Assembly: GCA_027451915.1 (NCBI GenBank)
Contig: DAIDHU010000325.1
Span: forward strand, 1 to 7,838
DNA: 7,838 nucleotides
From: Thiomonas sp.
GTDB lineage: Bacteria; Pseudomonadota; Gammaproteobacteria; Burkholderiales; Burkholderiaceae_C
Direction of reading: 5' to 3'
In this document: one piece after another, positions 1 to 5,266 of the stretch
Numbering within the stretch: the stretch's first letter is position 1
How the letters are laid out: the number at the start of each line of letters is the position of its first letter
Notes under the pieces: model-generated
Databases searched by the model: none
Seen by the model: the letters and a program-made list of their open reading frames with translations, nothing else
What the model was told of the DNA's origin: nothing
Translations under genes and position numbers: made by a program

Positions 1-948
1 GAGGGCGTGGAGGTCGTGGTCGTGGACGACGGTTCGACCGACGCCACACGGGCCATCCTGGAGGCCGAGGGCCCTCGCGTGCGGGCCTTCCACCAGCAGA
101 ACGCCGGCATCGGCGCGGCGCGCAATCGCGGCATGCGCGAGGCGCGCGGCGCATTTATCGCGCTGATCGACGCCGACGACGTCTGCGAGCCGGGCCGGCT
201 GGAGATCCAGCTCGACTACCTGCTCGCGCATCCCGATCTGCTGTTGTGCAGCACGGACTTCAGCAGCTTCGGCGACTCCGGCGTGATCGAGGCGTCGTCC
301 ATCGGGTCCTACTACTCGCGCTGCGGCGCGAGCCACGGCGGGGTACGCGCGCGTTACGACCAGCACGCCGGCTTCGCCCTGCCGGTCGCCGCCTGCGGCC
401 GGGCAGCCGGCAGCGAGGTCGCTTGCCATTCGGGCCGGGTGTTCAAGCAACTGCTGCTGGGCAACTTCATCCACCCGCCGACCGTGATGTTCCGCCGCGA
501 GGCACTCGAGCTCGCGGGAAATTTCGACCCTTCCATCCGCATCGCCTGCGAATGGGAGTGGCTGGTCCGCGTCGCCCAAGCGGGACCCGTGGGCTACATT
601 GACCTGCCCTTGCTACGCTACAGGCGTTCCGCGAGCCAGATTTCCTCCAGCACGGCGATGAACCTGGATTCGCTGCGGGTGGCCAAGGCCATGCAGCGGC
701 GCTATGCCCGCCTGCGCGTGCTCGATCCCCGCGTGGCCCGTCGACAGCTGGGCCAGCTGGAACTGCAGGCGGCCTATGCGATGGCTCCCGTGCGCCGGAT
801 CATCGCTTTCGCGCTGCTGGCCTCCAGTGTGATGCGCCGCGGCGTGCTTGGGCCCTTGACCCTTCCGACCTGCGCGCGGGTGCTTCTGCCCTCCGCCGCG
901 CTGCGCGGCCTGCGCGCCGCGCGGCGTCGCCTGCGCCCCGCATCCTGA
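1..948 (+). CDS. Family 2 glycosyltransferase (5' end cut by the window edge)
   Basis: The frame is open from base 1, so the gene starts upstream; a GTG at position 7 lies inside the nucleotide-binding fold and is not a credible start. About 30-40 N-terminal residues (the usual first beta strand and alpha helix) are probably missing. Of 315 residues seen, residues 3-14 give the EVVVVDDGSTD strand typical of GT2 GT-A enzymes, residues 34-44 give NAGIGAARNRG, and D57-A58-D59-D60 is the DXD-type metal/nucleotide-sugar site. A hydrophobic acceptor-side segment (GNFIHPPTVMF) follows. E184-W-E186-W lies where GT2 enzymes usually carry the ED/xDW catalytic-base motif. The C-terminus is rich in Arg and Ala with amphipathic or hydrophobic helices, which suggests membrane association. 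It probably transfers one sugar during surface polysaccharide or glycolipid synthesis in the cytoplasm; donor and acceptor cannot be read from the sequence. It lies 42 bp before tgt on the same strand. Confidence 0.9.
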   Translation, partial: EGVEVVVVDDGSTDATRAILEAEGPRVRAFHQQNAGIGAARNRGMREARGAFIALIDADDVCEPGRLEIQLDYLLAHPDLLLCSTDFSSFGDSGVIEASSIGSYYSRCGASHGGVRARYDQHAGFALPVAACGRAAGSEVACHSGRVFKQLLLGNFIHPPTVMFRREALELAGNFDPSIRIACEWEWLVRVAQAGPVGYIDLPLLRYRRSASQISSSTAMNLDSLRVAKAMQRRYARLRVLDPRVARRQLGQLELQAAYAMAPVRRIIAFALLASSVMRRGVLGPLTLPTCARVLLPSAALRGLRAARRRLRPAS

Positions 949-956
949 GGCGCGGC

Positions 957-984
957 TTGCAGCGCGTGCGCGCTCTGGGACAAT
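957..984 (+). promoter_or_regulatory. Possible sigma-70-type promoter for tgt
   Basis: In the only intergenic gap of note (949-990), TTGCAG (957-962) and GACAAT (979-984) are 16 bp apart and match the -35 and -10 consensus at 3/6 and 4/6 positions. A start site about 7 bases after the -10 would fall at or next to the tgt ATG at 991, giving a leaderless or near-leaderless message. The spacer holds the dyad AGCGCG-TG-CGCGCT (961-974). This is weak sequence evidence only; tgt may instead be read through from the glycosyltransferase gene. Confidence 0.3.
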
Positions 985-990
985 GGCGGC

Positions 991-2133
991 ATGCTCGAAT
1001 TCACCCTCCACCACAGCCGCGGCCGTGCGCGCCGCGGCTCCCTGCGGCTGCGCCACGGCAGCGTGCAGACTCCGCAATTCATGCCCGTGGGCACCTACGG
1101 CTCGGTCAAGGGCATCACGCCCGCCGGGCTGCGCGAGGCCGGAGCGGAAATCATTCTCGGCAACACCTTCCACCTGTGGCTGCGACCGGGGCTGGAAGTG
1201 GTCAGGCGCTTCGGCGGCCTGCACCGTTTCATCGGCTGGGACGGCCCCATCCTCACCGACAGCGGGGGCTTCCAGGTCTGGAGCCTGGGAGACCTGCGCA
1301 GGATCTCCGAGCAGGGTGTGCGCTTCGCCTCTCCGGTCAATGGCGACAAGCTGCTGCTCACGCCCGAGGTGAGCATGCAGATCCAGACCGTGCTGGACTC
1401 GGACATCGTGATGCAGTTCGACGAGTGCACACCCTACTCCATCGGACGCGACGAATCCCGCCGCCTGACCACCGAGGCCGAGGCGCGCGCATCGATGGAG
1501 CTTTCATTGCGCTGGGCAAAGCGTTGCCGGGACGAGTTCGAGCGTCTCGAGAACCACAACGCCCTGTTCGGGATCAACCAGGGCGGCATGTACCTGAACC
1601 TGCGCGAGGCCTCGCTGCAAGGCCTGCTGGAGCAGGACTTCCCCGGCCACGCCATCGGTGGCCTCAGCGTCGGCGAACCCAAAGAGGAGATGCTTCGCGT
1701 CCTCGACCACGTCGCCCCGCTGCTGCCGTCGGAGCGCCCGCGCTACCTGATGGGCGTGGGCACACCCGAGGACTTGGTGCGCGGCGTGCAGGCCGGCATC
1801 GACCTGTTCGACTGCGTAATGCCCACGCGCAACGCCCGCAACGGGCACCTGTTCACCCGCTGGGGCGACCTGCGCATCCGCAACGCTCGCTATCGCGAGG
1901 ACCCGCGACCGCTGGACGAGGGCTGCGCATGCCCCACCTGCCAGGGCTTCTCGCGCGCCTATCTGCACCACCTGGACCGCTGCGGCGAAATGCTGTTCCC
2001 CATGCTCGCCACCGCGCACAACCTGCACTACTACCTCGAACTCATGCGGGGCATGCGCCAGGCGCTGGACGACGACGGCTTCGAGGAATTCGTGCGCCGC
2101 TTCGGCGAGCAGCGCGCGCGCGGCATCGACTGA
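991..2133 (+). CDS. tgt: Queuine/preQ1 tRNA-guanine transglycosylase (Tgt)
   Basis: This enzyme swaps guanine-34 for preQ1 in the anticodons of tRNA-Asp, -Asn, -His and -Tyr, the base-exchange step of queuosine synthesis, in the cytoplasm. The 380 residues match the bacterial family along their full length (E. coli Tgt is 375). D90 in TDSGGFQ and D274 in FDCVMPTRNARNG are the two active-site aspartates, equivalent by my alignment to E. coli D89 and D264. The zinc site is C-x-C-x2-C (CACPTC) plus the His of TAHNLHYY. The Cys of FDECTPY and the Val of GGLSVGE are the residues that mark bacterial preQ1-using enzymes rather than eukaryotic queuine-using ones. There are about nine extra residues after ECTPY relative to E. 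coli, as I recall for Betaproteobacteria. The ATG at 991 gives the expected N-terminus (MLEFTLHHSRGRARRG); only a weak GGGA precedes it. The queA, yajC and secD neighbours common in Proteobacteria are absent downstream. Confidence 0.98.
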   Translation: MLEFTLHHSRGRARRGSLRLRHGSVQTPQFMPVGTYGSVKGITPAGLREAGAEIILGNTFHLWLRPGLEVVRRFGGLHRFIGWDGPILTDSGGFQVWSLGDLRRISEQGVRFASPVNGDKLLLTPEVSMQIQTVLDSDIVMQFDECTPYSIGRDESRRLTTEAEARASMELSLRWAKRCRDEFERLENHNALFGINQGGMYLNLREASLQGLLEQDFPGHAIGGLSVGEPKEEMLRVLDHVAPLLPSERPRYLMGVGTPEDLVRGVQAGIDLFDCVMPTRNARNGHLFTRWGDLRIRNARYREDPRPLDEGCACPTCQGFSRAYLHHLDRCGEMLFPMLATAHNLHYYLELMRGMRQALDDDGFEEFVRRFGEQRARGID

Positions 2134-3474
2134 TCAGACCTCCTGCGGCTGCCGCCGCAGCCACGCCACGAAGCGCCGCCCGTAGAGGGGTTGGCGCCAC
2201 AGCAGCCAGGCCACGGCCGCCAGGTTGAGCAGCGCGATGCTCAGCAGCAGCGCCGGCACCGACACCCCCAGGCCCAGCAGGGCCGCGCAATAGCCGGTGC
2301 ACACGATCATGTACAGCGCGTTGAGAATGTTGTTGGCCGCGATCACCCTGGCCCGGTGACTTCCCGGGGTGTGGTGCTGGATCAGCGCGTACAGAGGCAC
2401 GCTGTAGACCCCGGCGCTGGCCGACAGCCCGAACAGATCCCCCATGACCCGCCAGTGAGCCGGCTGCGCGACGAAGGTGCCGACCCCCAGCAGCGGGCCC
2501 GGCGAGACCGCGGAGTGCGCGGCCAGGTACAGGTCGACCCCGAAGGCGCTCATGCCCAGCGCACCCAGGGGCACCAGACCGGGTTCGACGCGCCCGCGCG
2601 CCAGCCACTCGCAGGCCAGGGATCCCAGGCCGACCCCCACCGAGAACACGACCAGCAGCAACGAGGCCACCTGCTCGTCGCCGCCCAGCACGTCCTTCGC
2701 GAACACCGGGAACTGGGTGAGGAAGGCCACGCCGTAGAACCACATCCAGGAGATCGCCAGCAGCGCCTGCAGCAGCATCGGATCGCGCGCGGCGAGGCGC
2801 AGGTTGGCCAGGGTCTCGCGCAGGGGATTCCAGCGCACGCGCAGCCCGGCGTCCAGCGCCGGTGTGGACGGAATGCGCCGCGACGCCGCCCATCCCCCCA
2901 GTGCCACCAGCACGCAGGCCGAGCCTGCCAGCCACGGCCCCTGGCGCAGGCTCATCAACAGCCCCCCGGCGAGGTTGCCCAGCAGGATGGCCACGAAGGT
3001 GCCCATCTCGGTCATGCCGTTGCCGCCGGTGAGCTCGGCGGCCGAAAGGTGCTGCGGCAGGTAGGCGTACTTGGCGGGCCCGAACACGCTGGAGTGCACG
3101 CCCATGCCGAAGGCACAGGTCAGCAAGGCCGCCAGATTGCCGGCGGCGAAACCCCACAGGGCCAGGGCCATGATGCCGATCTCCAGCAGCTTGACCCCGC
3201 GCATCAGCCGGTCCTTGGCCAGCTTGTCGGCCAGTTGCCCACTGGTGGCGGAGAACAGCACGAAGGGCAGGATGTACAGGGCCGCGATCAGGTTGACCAT
3301 CAACCCCGGCGACACCGCCGCGCCGGCCTGGGCGCGATAGGTCACCATCACGGTGAAGGCGAATTTGAACAGGTTGTCGTTCGCGGCGCCTCCGAACTGG
3401 GTCCAGAAGAAAGGCGCGAAACGGCGCTGGCGCAGCAGCGCGAATTGATTGGGTCGGGCCGGGGCTTGGGACAT
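2134..3474 (-). CDS. MFS transporter, LplT-like (lysophospholipid transporter family)
   Basis: This is a 446-residue inner-membrane protein with about twelve hydrophobic segments. The N-terminus (residues 19-38) carries FAPFFWTQF, then GGAANDNLFKF with N32-D33-N34, the conserved first-helix motif of the LplT branch of MFS, which flips lysophospholipids inwards for re-acylation. The loop SGQLADKLAKDRL after the second helix is the MFS motif A. In many Proteobacteria this domain is encoded beside, or fused to, a PlsC acyltransferase and an acyl-ACP ligase; neither is present here, so its cargo is uncertain. The ATG at 3474 is chosen because the next Met lies inside helix 1. It has no evident Shine-Dalgarno sequence, and the hydrolase stop lies only 3 bp upstream (TGATTCATG), so translation probably depends on coupling. 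It is the last gene of the minus-strand block, and its stop codon abuts that of tgt. Confidence 0.85.
   Translation of the reverse strand: MSQAPARPNQFALLRQRRFAPFFWTQFGGAANDNLFKFAFTVMVTYRAQAGAAVSPGLMVNLIAALYILPFVLFSATSGQLADKLAKDRLMRGVKLLEIGIMALALWGFAAGNLAALLTCAFGMGVHSSVFGPAKYAYLPQHLSAAELTGGNGMTEMGTFVAILLGNLAGGLLMSLRQGPWLAGSACVLVALGGWAASRRIPSTPALDAGLRVRWNPLRETLANLRLAARDPMLLQALLAISWMWFYGVAFLTQFPVFAKDVLGGDEQVASLLLVVFSVGVGLGSLACEWLARGRVEPGLVPLGALGMSAFGVDLYLAAHSAVSPGPLLGVGTFVAQPAHWRVMGDLFGLSASAGVYSVPLYALIQHHTPGSHRARVIAANNILNALYMIVCTGYCAALLGLGVSVPALLLSIALLNLAAVAWLLWRQPLYGRRFVAWLRRQPQEV
2143..2160. other. GC-rich hairpin just past the convergent stop codons
   Basis: A perfect 7-bp inverted repeat, CTGCGGC / GCCGCAG, with a 4-base loop begins nine bases after the tgt stop. 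It lies inside the last codons of the MFS gene on the other strand. No T-run follows on either strand, so it is not a canonical intrinsic terminator. It could still stall polymerase or protect the tgt mRNA 3' end, or be a by-product of coding for Arg and Gln in GC-rich DNA. Confidence 0.3.
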
Positions 3475-3477
3475 GAA

Positions 3478-5259
3478 TCAGGAGCCGCGCAGGCCCTCGA
3501 CAAAGACGCGGAAGGCCTGGAACAGACGCAGCTTGGCGGCCTCGGCGGTGAGCGTATGGTCGCAGTCGCCGAGGTCGAACACCTGGACCGCGGATGCGCG
3601 CACGCCGGCCGCCACCTCGCGCGGCGCTTCCAGACTTAGCAGCACGTAGCCAGGTTCGGTGCTGCCGACGAACACGCCGAGCTGCACGTGCTGCTCGCGC
3701 AGGCGGCGCAAGCCCTGGCCGATCCTGCCGACGGGATGCAAGCCGACGCGCCTGCCAACTTCGCGCAGCGCCGCGGCACAAGCGCGCAGCGCGCGTCGGG
3801 TCAACACGGTCAGGGCGACCCCCGGATGGGCTTGCAGCATGAGCACCTTCTTCCACTTGGCCCAGCTGCGCATGGATTGCCGATAACGCAAGGCCTCGGC
3901 CGCCTCCGGCGCGTGGCTCCGGCCGGGCCGGGGCGGCTGCGCGATGGCCATGGGGTGGATCATCGCGATCGCGCGTATCCCTCGCGCTCCGGAGTCGAGC
4001 GCGCCGTGCAGCGCCCAATAGGCCCCCGAGCACAAGCCACCCAGGACCACGTCGCGAACGTCCAGGCGATCCCGCAGGTCATCGAGCAGATCCCGCATGT
4101 CCCTCCGGCAGGCGTCGGCATAACAGTCGTTCTCGTCGGGCACGCCGGGCACGATGCCGTCCCCGAGCATGGACAGGTCGACGCGCAGGCTGGGCACGCC
4201 GGATCGCGCGAGTTCCCGCGCAAGCCGGACATACAGGCGCCCCGGGCCGGTATGGTGCACCGAGCCGGCGTTGAGCAGCACCACGAGCGGCGCCGCGCCC
4301 CGAGCGCCTGGCGGCTCGCAAAGCACGCCGGCCATCCGGCGCCCCGTCCCGAGCGTCAGACGCCGCTCGCGATAGGCCGCGGTTTGCAGCTCGGGGCCGG
4401 GCGCCTCGTCGCCTGGAAGCACCCGCGGGGCGTCCGTGGGGAGCGTATTCTCCCGCGGCAGCTCGGCTCGGGCGGCCAGCCAGTCGCAAAGCCGCATCAC
4501 GGCCGCCTCGGGCACCTCGGCATCCTGCGGGCGATCGAACATCGCGGCGTAGCCGTCGAAGACCTGTGCGTCGAGCTCGACACCCGCTGCGCGAAGCGCC
4601 TCGCGCAGTCGCTCGTCGGGGACGCCATCGTCGCGCTCGAGCAGCAGCGCGCCGCGCACGCCCCGCAGGTCCCAGTCCTGCAAACCCAGGGCGGCCAGGG
4701 CATCAACGAACTCGGCCGTCAGCAGATGCCCGGCGACGCCGAGCTCGGCGTCGCCGGCCGCAGGTTCGGCCCCCAGCGCGGCCACTGCGCGTAATTCGCG
4801 CGCGTAGGCGCGCCCATTGGTCACCGGAGCCCACAAGGCCACCCATCGTGCATCGGCCCGCGCGGCGGCCATACCGGCCAACGCACCACCGAGGCGCAGT
4901 CCGATCAGGGCGACCTGGGCGCACCCGATCTCGCGCCGTAGGTATTCGGCCGCATGCTCGACGGAAGCCACCCACGGTTCCAGGCTCACATCTTGCGGAG
5001 CGTCGCCTTCGGAGTCGCCGGAGCCCGGGTAATCGAAACGCAGCGCTACGATGCCGCGCCGGGCCAGCCCGTCCGCGACGTGCAGCAGGCTGCGATGCGC
5101 GCATTCCTCCTCGGCGCCCAAGGGCGCGCAGATCACCACACCCAGACTTCCGCGCGCGCCGTGCAGCCAGCCGGCGCAGCGCTGCGGCGCCTCGCCGAAC
5201 AGCACCGCCGTACACGCGGACGCCGTGGCCGGGGGGACTTGGGAAAGGTCGGGATCCAT
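3478..5259 (-). CDS. Tandem two-domain alpha/beta hydrolase, exopolysaccharide/exosortase-A-associated type
   Basis: The 593 residues hold two alpha/beta-hydrolase domains. Domain 1 (about 18-265) has APLGAEEECAHRS, then FDYPGSGDSEGD, then the nucleophile-elbow sequence G-L-R122-L-G, with Arg where a catalytic Ser would be. Its GYAAMFDRPQDAEVP segment (236-250) has Gln245 where I recall a His in relatives, so this domain looks catalytically degenerate. A Pro-rich linker (about 266-294) leads to domain 2 (about 295-590). This has NAGSVHHTGPGRLYVRLAR (330-348), LRVDLSMLGDG, the elbow G-G-L-C410-S-G with a Cys nucleophile, and D-C-D-H568 near the C-terminus as the likely catalytic His. The GLRLG and GLCSGA motifs resemble, from memory, the two separate hydrolases found with exosortase A in exopolysaccharide loci. 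There is no signal peptide, so it is probably cytoplasmic. Substrate unknown; an acyl or glycan-ester substituent is one guess. It starts at ATG 5259, 7 bp after the GH2 stop, with a weak GAGA upstream. Confidence 0.85.
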   Translation of the reverse strand: MDPDLSQVPPATASACTAVLFGEAPQRCAGWLHGARGSLGVVICAPLGAEEECAHRSLLHVADGLARRGIVALRFDYPGSGDSEGDAPQDVSLEPWVASVEHAAEYLRREIGCAQVALIGLRLGGALAGMAAARADARWVALWAPVTNGRAYARELRAVAALGAEPAAGDAELGVAGHLLTAEFVDALAALGLQDWDLRGVRGALLLERDDGVPDERLREALRAAGVELDAQVFDGYAAMFDRPQDAEVPEAAVMRLCDWLAARAELPRENTLPTDAPRVLPGDEAPGPELQTAAYRERRLTLGTGRRMAGVLCEPPGARGAAPLVVLLNAGSVHHTGPGRLYVRLARELARSGVPSLRVDLSMLGDGIVPGVPDENDCYADACRRDMRDLLDDLRDRLDVRDVVLGGLCSGAYWALHGALDSGARGIRAIAMIHPMAIAQPPRPGRSHAPEAAEALRYRQSMRSWAKWKKVLMLQAHPGVALTVLTRRALRACAAALREVGRRVGLHPVGRIGQGLRRLREQHVQLGVFVGSTEPGYVLLSLEAPREVAAGVRASAVQVFDLGDCDHTLTAEAAKLRLFQAFRVFVEGLRGS

Positions 5260-5266
5260 CGCTGTC

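Noticed and set aside
7..9. GTG at 7 as the glycosyltransferase start
   Set aside because: It would begin the protein in the middle of the first nucleotide-binding strand. The frame is open to base 1, so the gene is truncated by the window edge.
957..2228. 423-codon open frame on the + strand over tgt
   Set aside because: It is a frame-shifted shadow of tgt, extremely rich in Arg, Pro and Ala. The tgt frame matches the family along its full length.
2191..3639. 482-codon open frame on the + strand opposite the MFS and hydrolase genes
   Set aside because: The composition is dominated by Gln, Arg, Gly and His with no domain motifs, and it spans the junction of two well-supported genes on the other strand. 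It is what GC-rich third positions create by chance.
2042..4033. 663-codon open frame on the - strand overlapping tgt, MFS and hydrolase
   Set aside because: It is a shifted frame of the MFS and hydrolase genes, rich in Arg, Ala, Gly and Pro. Recognisable MFS and hydrolase motifs appear only in the other frames.
3688..4794. 368-codon open frame on the + strand opposite the hydrolase
   Set aside because: It is antisense to conserved hydrolase motifs, with low-complexity Arg/Ala/Gly/His content and no recognisable fold.
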